This document shows positions 1 to 5,240 of a DNA stretch of 5,240 nucleotides, in pieces. The first letter of the stretch is position 1, and the number at the start of each line of letters is the position of its first letter. Both the position numbers and the translations under genes were made by a program. Location: contig CAMOHV010000127.1 of assembly GCA_946615275.1 (NCBI GenBank), positions 1 to 5,240 on the forward strand, read 5' to 3'. This DNA comes from an uncultured Verrucomicrobiota bacterium (GTDB lineage: Bacteria > Verrucomicrobiota > Kiritimatiellia > RFP12 > UBA1067). The notes below the pieces were generated by a model, which saw only the letters and a program-made list of their open reading frames with translations, did no database searches and was not told the origin of the DNA.

Positions 1-55
<55 letters not shown>

Positions 56-70
56 TCGGTTGAAGATGAA

Positions 71-146
71 TGGTAGGAGCAGAGGGATTCGAACCCACGA
101 CCCAGTGATTAAGAGTCACTTGCTCTACCAGCTGAGCTATGCTCCC
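71..146 (-). tRNA. tRNA-Lys(CTT), complete with encoded CCA
   Basis: On the minus strand the acceptor strands are GGGAGCA and TGCTCCT, followed by discriminator A and an encoded CCA (ending at 71). The D-stem is GCTC/GAGC. The anticodon stem AGTGA/TCACT closes loop CTCTTAA, giving anticodon CTT (positions 111-113) for lysine AAG codons. The T-arm is GTGGG-TTCGAAT-CCCTC. Two departures from perfect pairing are visible: the first acceptor pair is G1-U72 instead of G-C, and T-stem positions 50 and 64 are a U-U mismatch. All other stems pair, so I call it functional. It lies 23 bases after tRNA-Gly and 15 before tRNA-Phe, so one precursor transcript is likely. Confidence 0.96.
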
Positions 147-169
147 ATTCACAGCCTCCGCCGACGGAA

Positions 170-245
170 TGGAGCGAGCTAAGGGACTCGAACCCTCGAC
201 AACCACCTTGGCAAGGTGGCACTCTACCAACTGAGTTAAGCTCGC
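170..245 (-). tRNA. tRNA-Gly(GCC), complete with encoded CCA
   Basis: On the minus strand the acceptor strands GCGAGCT and AGCTCGC pair perfectly and are followed by discriminator T and an encoded CCA ending at 170. The D-arm is ACTC/GAGT. The anticodon stem CCACC/GGTGG closes loop TTGCCAA, giving anticodon GCC (positions 210-212), which reads GGC/GGU glycine codons. The T-arm is GAGGG-TTCGAGT-CCCTT, with one G-U pair. It is the first gene of the tRNA cluster, about 18 bases after the predicted transcription start of the promoter at 271-299. Confidence 0.97.
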
Positions 246-270
246 TTTTGGCGTCGTGGAAACATTTAAT

Positions 271-299
271 AGTATATCAAAACCCCCGCACGCGCGCAA
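271..299 (-). promoter_or_regulatory. Predicted sigma-70 promoter of the tRNA Gly-Lys-Phe cluster
   Basis: On the minus strand a -35 element TTGCGC (299 to 294) is followed by a spacer of exactly 17 bases and a -10 element TATACT (276 to 271). The -10 is preceded by TGA (279 to 277), an extended -10 (TGn) motif. Transcription would start near 263-265, about 18 bases before tRNA-Gly. The -35 hexamer lies in the loop of the hairpin that ends the upstream protein gene. The stretch after the -10 is AT-rich, not the GC-rich discriminator of many stable RNA promoters. Spacing and position support the call; activity is inferred. Confidence 0.6.
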
Positions 300-305
300 G
301 GGGGT
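275..305 (-). terminator. Rho-independent terminator of the long lyase-protease gene
   Basis: About 16 bases after the TGA stop (322-324), the minus strand has CCCCC (304 to 300), a 12-base GC-rich loop and GGGGG (287 to 283), extended by one A-T pair at 305/282. It is followed by TTTT and then GATAT. The stem is short but all G-C, and the T-run is only four long, so it may be a modest terminator. The plus strand has no T-run after the hairpin, so it should act in one direction only. It shares sequence with the tRNA promoter. Confidence 0.6.
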
Positions 306-321
306 AAATCCGAGATTTATT

Positions 322-3300
322 TCACTGCGCAAGCGCCTCGACGCTCTCGAGGACGTTCGTGCACGCCTCGAGGGGCTGCGCGCCGCCCACGACGCACACT
401 GCGGCGTCCGCCGCGAGGGCGTCCACCGTCTTGGCGAACGCCTTGAGATCGTCCTTGGTGGTGCGCAGCATCTCGGCGCGCACGCGCTGCTGGTCGTCCG
501 GCGTGCGGCCCGAAAGCCAAAGCTCCGCCGCGTTCTCGGTCTCCACCCTGGGGGTGAGATATGGTTCGGTGGAGGCGACCGCGCTGACGATGTAGCGGTC
601 GAGCGGATCCTTCCCGTCCGCGAAGTCCCTCAGCGCCTTGCCGCAGCCGGCATAGACGCCGAGCGAGCGGGCGGGCTTGGGGTCGTTCCACGAAAGCCAG
701 CCGGCGTCGCCGTTCAGGCGCACCCTGAAGTTGCCGCCGTACGCGCCGCCCTTGACGCGGATCTCGTCCCAGAGATGGTCCAGGGTCAGTATCCTCGCGG
801 CCACGACCGCGCTGCCGCTGTAGGGGGATTTGTCCGGATGCGCTACCAGCGCCGCGCCGCTTATCATGCCGAGCGTGCGGAAGCCCTCCTTCCTGCGCGG
901 GAGGGGGTCGATGGACGCGGCCGCGCCCACTGATCCGCGCGGGAACGCGGCGGCCATGCGCGAGGCCCAGTCAATGCCGATGTTGTCCGAAAGCGCCACG
1001 ATGAGCCTGTCGCGGGTGAAGAGCTTCGCGGCGAGGCCTGCGAGCCGCTCGGAGTATGACCTGCCGTCCTCGGCGAAGCGCTTCTCAAGGGTCTGGAGGT
1101 GGCGTATCTGGGCGATGCCGTTGAATATCTCCTCAACGGCCCCGCGCGAAGAGAGCTGGGCGGCGGCGCGGCGGGAGGCGAAGTTGCGCCCGCCGATGCC
1201 GTTGGCCGATCGCTCCAGCGCGATGCGCCTCTGGCGGAGCAGATTCTCTATGGCCTTCACGTCGGAGAAGGACGTCTCGCGCAGCACCTCCGGGACGAGG
1301 GCGAGCGCGTCGGCCGCGTGCGACTCGAGCGCCGACACGTGCACCGCGATGAATGGGCGCGCGCCGTTGCCGTCCTTCACGCTGGAATACACGGCCGCGC
1401 CCACGTTGAAGTTGCCGAGCTTGCCTTCGAGGGCGTTGCGAAGCTCGACGATCGGATGGCGAGCCGTGGGGAGGTCGCCGAGGACGCGGGCGAGCGAGGG
1501 GAGGTCGACTAGCTCGTCCGCCGAGAGGTCGCCAGCGCCGAAGTACATCACCGCGTGCAGCACGCCGTTCGCCTGCGTGCGCGGGCGTATCACCGTGACG
1601 CCGTCCACGTCCGCCACCTCGCGCTCTGTGACGGGCCCCTTCACGGGGACGTCCGCGACGGCGAGCGTGGGGAGCTTTGCGACGTCCTCGGGGCGGTCGG
1701 GCTCGGACTGGTGCCTCTCGAGGGCGCGGCAGTCGGCGAGCGTCTTATCAAGCTCCTCCTTCGTCCATCCCGCCTTGATCCTGGCGAGCTCCTTCTTCTC
1801 GGCCTCGCGGCTCGCGGCGGCGAGCGTGGCGGACGGATTCATCGTGAGATCGGCGCGGTGGGGGTTGTCGACGAGGCATTTCTTGAGGAGCGCCTCGAAG
1901 AAGCCAGCGGGGATCTTCTCGCGCAGGGACGAGAAGAGCGATGCGCGGTGGAAGGCGTCCGCCGGGTCGCCGCCGTAGTGCCAGAGATCGATGGCGTCCA
2001 TGTAGAACACGAGGCCGCGCGGGTATCCGCCGTAGTCCTTCTCGCGGTCGTGGAACTCCGCGCGGTCGAGGATGGCGGCGATGCGAGCGTGGTCGAGGCC
2101 TTCGTCGGCGAGCCGGGACAACATGTTCTTCACCAGCGAACGCACGGCCTCGTCGTTCCCCGCCTTGACGCCCTTCGCGACGACCTGCGCCTGTATCTGC
2201 GCGCAGGAGCTGACGGAGAACCGCACGTCCTCGCAGAGCCCGGCGTCGAGAAGCGCCTTCTTGAGCGGCGCCTCGTTGTCACCGGCGAGCACGTCGGAGA
2301 GGACGTCCAGCGCCAGGCACTTCTCGCGCTCGTCGAAGCGCCCGCACACCCAGCCCGTCGCGACGAAGGTCTTGCCCTCGGTCTTCTCGCCCGCGCCCAC
2401 GCCGTACTCCAGCTTGCGCGCCGCGGAGATGGGCCACTGGAACTTGACGGGCGCATCTATCTCCCTGCGCTCGTAGGGGGCGAGGAATCCGTCCAGCTTC
2501 GCGAGCACCTTCGGCACGTCCATTTTGCCGTCGAGGAAGATGCGCGCGTTGGACGGATGGTAGAAGCGCTCGTAGAACGCCTTGTACTTCTCGAAGGTGA
2601 GTGTGGGTATGGCCGCCGGGTCGCCGCCGGAGACCTTGCCGTAGCAAGTGTTGGGGAAGAGGAGGCGGTTCATCTCGTGGCGCAGGCGGCGCTCAGGGTC
2701 GGCGAACGCGCCCTTCATCTCGCTGTAGACGACCCCGTTGCGCTTGAGCTCGCCGTCGGGCTTGTCAAGCTCGTAGTGCCATCCCTCCTGCCTGAAGGCG
2801 AGGGGGCTCTTCACGCTCAGGGGATGCAGCACGGCGTCCATGTACACGTCCACGAGGTTCATGAAGTCCTTGAAGTTGCGCGAGCAGACAGGGTACATGG
2901 TGGCGTCGGGGCATGTGAAGGCGTTCAGGAACGTCGCGAAGGAGCTCTTGAGAAGGTCCACGAACGGCTCCTTCACGGGGTACTTCTCGGATCCGCAGAG
3001 GACGGAGTGCTCGATGATGTGTGGAACGCCCGTGTCGTCGTCGGGCAGCGTGCGGAAGCCGATGGCGAACGTCTTGTTGTCATCGTCGCGGTCGAGCCAG
3101 GCGAGCTCCGCGCCGTTCTTCTCGTACTCCATGCGCACAAGCCGCCCCTTCACCTCTGGAAGCTCCGTCACGGACTTGACGGCGAAGCCGCTCATCTTCG
3201 CGCCGGCCTTGAACAGGCCAGCGGCGCCCGCCACGGTCGCCAAAGTGAACTTGACGCCGAACTCCGCCGTGCCCGAGGCCGGCGCCGGCACCGTGAACCT

Positions 3301-5085
3301 GATCTGCCTGTAGCCCTTGTTCTCCGAGTCCCATTCGTTCGGATGCGGGTTCTCCTCCACCTCCCATTCCCATTCGCCGCCGATCTGCTCGAGCTCCAGC
3401 GTGCGGCCGTCCTCCTCCAGGACGAGCCTCTTTCCATCCCTCTTCGCGACCTTCGCGCGCGTCATCATCGCCCAGCGGATCGGCGCGCCGGGCTTGACGC
3501 CCTTGACGCGGTCGGAGAGCGTGTAGGTGCGCCCGTCAGCGCCCATCTCGCCGGTGCGCACAACCTCGCGCGCGCTCGGATAGAGCGGGGAAAGATCCAG
3601 CACGGCCCTGGAGTCCGCGCCGGGCGTGAGCGACACGACGTGCGCGAAGCCCTTCGCCAGCTGCAGCTCGCCGTCGATGACGAGCGTGTTGTGGCTGAAG
3701 TTGTTGAGGCGGTACACCTTCCAGCGGTCGGCGTTCTGCGCGCTGCTCCAGAGCTTCATGCCGCGCGACTCTATCCTGTGGTAGCCCTCGGAGCCGATGT
3801 CGTATGCCCAGCGCACGCCGCCGGCGTCCATCACGAACGACCCGCCGTCCATGTGGCCGTGGTTCTCGGAGGGCGTGCCCGCCTTGATCGCCACGAAGAA
3901 GTCGTTCTTCCCCCATCCGGAGCGCTGCACCGCGAGCGGCGCCACGCCGCCGGACTGCCATGCGAGCGGCGCCTTGCACGCAAGGCCCGCCGGCACCGGA
4001 CGGTACCATAGGAGCGTCAAGGCGAAGAGGCGGTCTGCGTAGCCCTTCTTCCCCTCCACCATGTCGCGGAAGAGCCCCAGCTCGTTCGAGACGAGCAGGT
4101 CGGGCCTGCCATAGCGGCGCGCGAACCACCAGTGGGCCTGGTCGGCGGATCGGCCCATCCCGCCGTCGGAGTAGTTGAAGAACTTCCCGGTGGGGCCGGT
4201 GAGAAGATCGGGGCACTCGGCCGTCTCCTTCCATCCCTTGACGTCCGCAAGGCCATATGACGTGCCGAGGATCTTCTCGAGCATGTCGACTGCGAGCAGG
4301 TGGAACCCAACGCCGTACTGCCAGTATCCGCCGGGGCCCTCCGGGTAGTTGCCGTTGGGCGCAAGCACGGCTGCGGGCCTCTTGAGGTTCACGACGCCGC
4401 GGTGGATCACCTTCGCGGCAAGCTCGGGCTGCACGTCCTTGAGCGCGAACGCCGCCGCCATCTCGCCCGCGTGGCACACGCTCGTCCAGTTGCTCTTGCC
4501 GCCGATCCACCAGTTCTTGCCGGCCAACGACGGTTCGATCCCGAGCTTGACGAGGCCGGCCTCGATGCGGGAGCGCTCCTCGGCGTCGATGTCGTTGTAG
4601 AGCCAGTCGTAGGCGACGGCCACCGCAAGCGAGAACTCGGCCACGTCCAGGAAGTGCTTCGGGTTCCAGTCCGGGAAGGCAAGCACCTCGTGGACTGACT
4701 TGAGCGCGCCCGCCTTGTACTTCTCCTCGCCGGTGAGCTTGAACATCATGGCGCAGTTGAGCGTGCGCTTGAGGCAATCGCGGGCGGTCCCCAGGAGGCG
4801 GAAGCCGACGAGCTTGTGCTCGAGAGGCTTCGCCTTGCACGCGACGTCCGCCTCGCGCCTCAGTCGCGCGAACGCCTTGCCGAGGAGCTCGTCCTTCTTC
4901 ACGAGCTCGCGCACTTGGGCGAACTCCGGCTCCGTCGCGAAGAGGCGCGGATGGTCCTTGGTGGCCTTGGCGAGATCCGCCGCGACCTGGTCGAGGGGCG
5001 TCTTCTCGGGATCAAGCGGGAGGTCCGCTCCACAGAGGGCGGACGCGAGTGCGGCGCAGAAGACTGTCGAAAGTATGGTTTTCAT
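322..5085 (-). CDS. Secreted heparinase II/III-like lyase fused to PreP-type M16C metalloprotease
   Basis: This is a single open frame of 1587 residues. It starts at ATG (5085 to 5083), five bases after an AGGA ribosome binding site, and ends at TGA (324 to 322). Residues 1-20 form a signal peptide: two-residue start, lysine, hydrophobic run, likely cut after A20 (CGA) or A16 (ASA). Residues about 45-620 match heparinase II/III-type polysaccharide lyases, which cleave uronic-acid polysaccharides by beta-elimination. Residues 631-1587 match the PreP peptide-degrading zinc proteases. GC-rich wobble positions continue through the junction, which argues that the frame is truly coded across it. 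Known members of both families are normally separate proteins of about 600-650 and 950-1000 residues, so both halves look complete. The joined architecture is unexpected. Real fusion, stop loss and sequence error all remain possible. Substrate of the lyase cannot be told. No partner gene is visible in the window. Confidence 0.85.
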   Translation of the reverse strand: MKTILSTVFCAALASALCGADLPLDPEKTPLDQVAADLAKATKDHPRLFATEPEFAQVRELVKKDELLGKAFARLRREADVACKAKPLEHKLVGFRLLGTARDCLKRTLNCAMMFKLTGEEKYKAGALKSVHEVLAFPDWNPKHFLDVAEFSLAVAVAYDWLYNDIDAEERSRIEAGLVKLGIEPSLAGKNWWIGGKSNWTSVCHAGEMAAAFALKDVQPELAAKVIHRGVVNLKRPAAVLAPNGNYPEGPGGYWQYGVGFHLLAVDMLEKILGTSYGLADVKGWKETAECPDLLTGPTGKFFNYSDGGMGRSADQAHWWFARRYGRPDLLVSNELGLFRDMVEGKKGYADRLFALTLLWYRPVPAGLACKAPLAWQSGGVAPLAVQRSGWGKNDFFVAIKAGTPSENHGHMDGGSFVMDAGGVRWAYDIGSEGYHRIESRGMKLWSSAQNADRWKVYRLNNFSHNTLVIDGELQLAKGFAHVVSLTPGADSRAVLDLSPLYPSAREVVRTGEMGADGRTYTLSDRVKGVKPGAPIRWAMMTRAKVAKRDGKRLVLEEDGRTLELEQIGGEWEWEVEENPHPNEWDSENKGYRQIRFTVPAPASGTAEFGVKFTLATVAGAAGLFKAGAKMSGFAVKSVTELPEVKGRLVRMEYEKNGAELAWLDRDDDNKTFAIGFRTLPDDDTGVPHIIEHSVLCGSEKYPVKEPFVDLLKSSFATFLNAFTCPDATMYPVCSRNFKDFMNLVDVYMDAVLHPLSVKSPLAFRQEGWHYELDKPDGELKRNGVVYSEMKGAFADPERRLRHEMNRLLFPNTCYGKVSGGDPAAIPTLTFEKYKAFYERFYHPSNARIFLDGKMDVPKVLAKLDGFLAPYERREIDAPVKFQWPISAARKLEYGVGAGEKTEGKTFVATGWVCGRFDEREKCLALDVLSDVLAGDNEAPLKKALLDAGLCEDVRFSVSSCAQIQAQVVAKGVKAGNDEAVRSLVKNMLSRLADEGLDHARIAAILDRAEFHDREKDYGGYPRGLVFYMDAIDLWHYGGDPADAFHRASLFSSLREKIPAGFFEALLKKCLVDNPHRADLTMNPSATLAAASREAEKKELARIKAGWTKEELDKTLADCRALERHQSEPDRPEDVAKLPTLAVADVPVKGPVTEREVADVDGVTVIRPRTQANGVLHAVMYFGAGDLSADELVDLPSLARVLGDLPTARHPIVELRNALEGKLGNFNVGAAVYSSVKDGNGARPFIAVHVSALESHAADALALVPEVLRETSFSDVKAIENLLRQRRIALERSANGIGGRNFASRRAAAQLSSRGAVEEIFNGIAQIRHLQTLEKRFAEDGRSYSERLAGLAAKLFTRDRLIVALSDNIGIDWASRMAAAFPRGSVGAAASIDPLPRRKEGFRTLGMISGAALVAHPDKSPYSGSAVVAARILTLDHLWDEIRVKGGAYGGNFRVRLNGDAGWLSWNDPKPARSLGVYAGCGKALRDFADGKDPLDRYIVSAVASTEPYLTPRVETENAAELWLSGRTPDDQQRVRAEMLRTTKDDLKAFAKTVDALAADAAVCVVGGAQPLEACTNVLESVEALAQ
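325..3195 (-). other. Protease module (residues 631-1587): PreP-like M16C zinc peptidase
   Basis: The module begins at M631 (MSGFAVKSV) and is 957 residues, a normal full PreP length. The inverted zinc motif is HIIEH (H689, E692, H693), and the third ligand is E789 in SEMKG. The spacing of 100 residues from H689 to E789 equals that of His77 to Glu177 in plant PreP. The strings GVPHIIEHSVLCGS, KYPVKEPF and NLVDVYMDAV are hallmarks of the subfamily. Residues about 1085-1135 form the charged helical hairpin joining the two halves (M16C-associated region). IRVKGGAYG (1442-1450) carries R1443 and Y1449, spaced like Arg848 and Tyr854 of plant PreP, which complete the active site. All key residues are present, so an active oligopeptidase that degrades short unstructured peptides is expected. 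Bacterial relatives usually lack a signal peptide; here the only N-terminus in frame is an exported one. Confidence 0.93.
3196..5085 (-). other. Lyase module (residues 1-630): heparinase II/III family
   Basis: After the signal peptide, HPRLF (residues 45-49) opens a helical region to about residue 375, as in the alpha-barrel of these lyases. It carries NWTSVCHAGE (199-208) and EGPGGYWQYG (249-258). By analogy with Pedobacter heparinase II (His202, Glu205, Tyr257), H205, E208 and Y254 or Y257 are candidate catalytic residues; this assignment is inferred. The beta-sandwich from about 385 has NHGHMDGGSF (408-417), D429 and SHNTL (464-468). H411, D429 and H465 are candidates for the structural zinc site known in heparinase II. 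The domain appears to finish near residue 616 (GVKFTLA), with a 14-residue Ala/Gly/Lys-containing tail up to residue 630. It could act on heparin-like, alginate-like or other uronate polymers; the exact family within the clan is uncertain. The signal peptide indicates a periplasmic or extracellular site. Confidence 0.85.
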
Positions 5086-5090
5086 GCTTT

Positions 5091-5096
5091 TCCTTT
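5091..5096 (-). promoter_or_regulatory. Ribosome binding site of the fusion gene
   Basis: The minus strand reads AAAGGA (5096 to 5091), then five bases, then ATG at 5085. This Shine-Dalgarno match fixes the start codon and agrees with the signal peptide that follows directly. No comparably strong site precedes the internal ATG at 3195, where the nearest purine runs are a weak AAGG and GAAG. Confidence 0.8.
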
Positions 5097-5103
5097 GATT
5101 CTT

Positions 5104-5138
5104 GATTTCAGATTTCAGATTTCAAATTTCAGATTTCA
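5104..5138. repeat. 7-bp tandem repeat, five copies (GATTTCA / TGAAATC)
   Basis: Five head-to-tail 7-base units fill 35 bases: GATTTCA at 5104, 5111, 5118 and 5132, and a variant AATTTCA at 5125. The array ends 7 bases before the ribosome binding site on the side of the gene, so it would lie in the mRNA leader as repeated TGAAATC. It is strongly AT-rich compared with the coding DNA. Copy number changes by slippage are plausible. Confidence 0.95.
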
Positions 5139-5162
5139 GATGAGGTAATTGATGAGGTAATT
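5139..5162. repeat. 12-bp tandem duplication (GATGAGGTAATT x2)
   Basis: Two identical 12-base units lie at 5139-5150 and 5151-5162, directly next to the 7-base array with no gap, and a further G at 5163 continues the pattern. Perfect identity suggests a recent duplication. Confidence 0.95.
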
Positions 5163-5188
5163 GTAGAACCGCTGAATACACGGAAAAC
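5160..5188 (-). promoter_or_regulatory. Weak candidate promoter for the fusion gene
   Basis: TACAAT (5165 to 5160 on the minus strand) is one mismatch from the -10 consensus and is the best such hexamer close upstream of the gene. The matching -35 position (about 5183-5188, GTTTTC) is poor. If used, it gives a leader of roughly 65-70 bases that contains the 7-base repeat array and most of the 12-base repeat. The real promoter may instead lie beyond the window edge. Confidence 0.2.
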
Positions 5189-5194
5189 ACTGAA
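5168..5194. repeat. Degenerate 9-bp repeat, three copies (ACCGCTGAA / TACACGGAA / AACACTGAA)
   Basis: Three 9-base units share the pattern nACnCnGAA: ACCGCTGAA (5168), TACACGGAA (5177) and AACACTGAA (5186). Similar ACACGGAAA-type strings are, from memory, common between genes in several environmental bacterial phyla; this link was not tested here. Confidence 0.6.
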
Positions 5195-5203
5195 GCATAA
5201 TTT

Positions 5204-5240
5204 CTTTTCCAGACATATTTCCTTTTCCAGACATATTTCC
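5204..5240. repeat. 18-bp tandem repeat running into the right window edge
   Basis: Bases 5204-5240 repeat perfectly with a period of 18 (each base from 5222 on equals the base 18 before it), so about two copies of a unit containing TTTTCCAGACATATTTCC are seen. The pattern is cut by the window edge, so the true number of copies is unknown. Confidence 0.93.

Noticed and set aside
256..933. Plus-strand open frame of 225 codons
   Set aside because: It is antisense to the protease C-terminus and the terminator, has no ribosome binding site and no recognisable motif.
3192..3437. Minus-strand frame of 81 codons ending exactly at the ATGA seam, as a possible true 3' end of the lyase gene
   Set aside because: Its product is an Arg/Ser-rich shadow, while the in-phase frame keeps lyase-like sequence and GC wobble bases to the seam. 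Only the coincidence of its stop with the internal ATG is kept, as part of the seam finding.
1555..4011. Open frame of 818 codons on the plus strand, opposite the fusion gene
   Set aside because: It is a mirror of the minus-strand coding frame in GC-rich DNA, where antisense frames rarely hold stops. The translation is a low-complexity run rich in Arg, Val, His, Leu and Glu with no family motif, and it crosses the lyase-protease seam without any sign of domains.
3536..4840. Second long minus-strand open frame of 434 codons inside the lyase region
   Set aside because: It is a frame-shifted shadow dominated by Arg, Gly, Pro and Ala. The overlapping frame has the signal peptide and lyase motifs.
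5032..5085. Lipoprotein signal around C18
   Set aside because: The residues before C18 are S-A-L, and the -1 position is not Gly, Ala or Ser as a lipobox needs; signal peptidase I cleavage after A16 or A20 fits better.
5104..5240. Repeat region as a CRISPR array
   Set aside because: The units are 7 to 18 bases, directly adjacent without spacers, and no cas gene is present.

Overview
This is a high-GC bacterial window in which everything recognisable is on the minus strand. From right to left, in transcription order, it holds: (i) a 155-base AT-richer leader built largely of short tandem repeats (5086-5240); (ii) one very long gene of 1587 codons (322-5085); (iii) a short intergenic segment carrying a Rho-independent terminator and a tRNA promoter that overlap (271-305); and (iv) a tRNA cluster Gly(GCC)-Lys(CTT)-Phe(GAA), the last one cut by the left edge.

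The long gene is the main object of interest. Residues 1 to about 630 read as a complete secreted heparinase II/III-type polysaccharide lyase: a signal peptide, an alpha-helical barrel and a beta-sandwich with an NHGHMDGGSF motif. Residues 631 to 1587 read as a complete M16C metalloprotease of the PreP/presequence-protease type: HIIEH zinc motif, SEMKG third-ligand motif, helical hairpin linker and the C-terminal IRVKGGAYG arginine/tyrosine motif. Each half has about the length expected of a free-standing protein of its family. The second half begins exactly at an internal methionine that looks like a native PreP start. I know of no established architecture joining these families. It is either a new fusion, a recent loss of the stop between two adjacent genes, or an assembly or base-calling error. 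The sequence alone cannot decide between these, but it gives precise places to look.

The organism cannot be named with certainty. Secreted heparinase II/III lyases, an AGGA-type ribosome binding site, high GC coding DNA and intergenic TGAAATC-type and ACACGGAAA-type tandem repeats together remind me of the Kiritimatiellota/Lentisphaerae/Planctomycetes side of the PVC group. This is a tentative impression from memory, not a demonstrated assignment. The tRNA genes appear to be a separate transcription unit with their own extended -10 promoter, whose -35 element lies in the loop of the terminator of the long gene.
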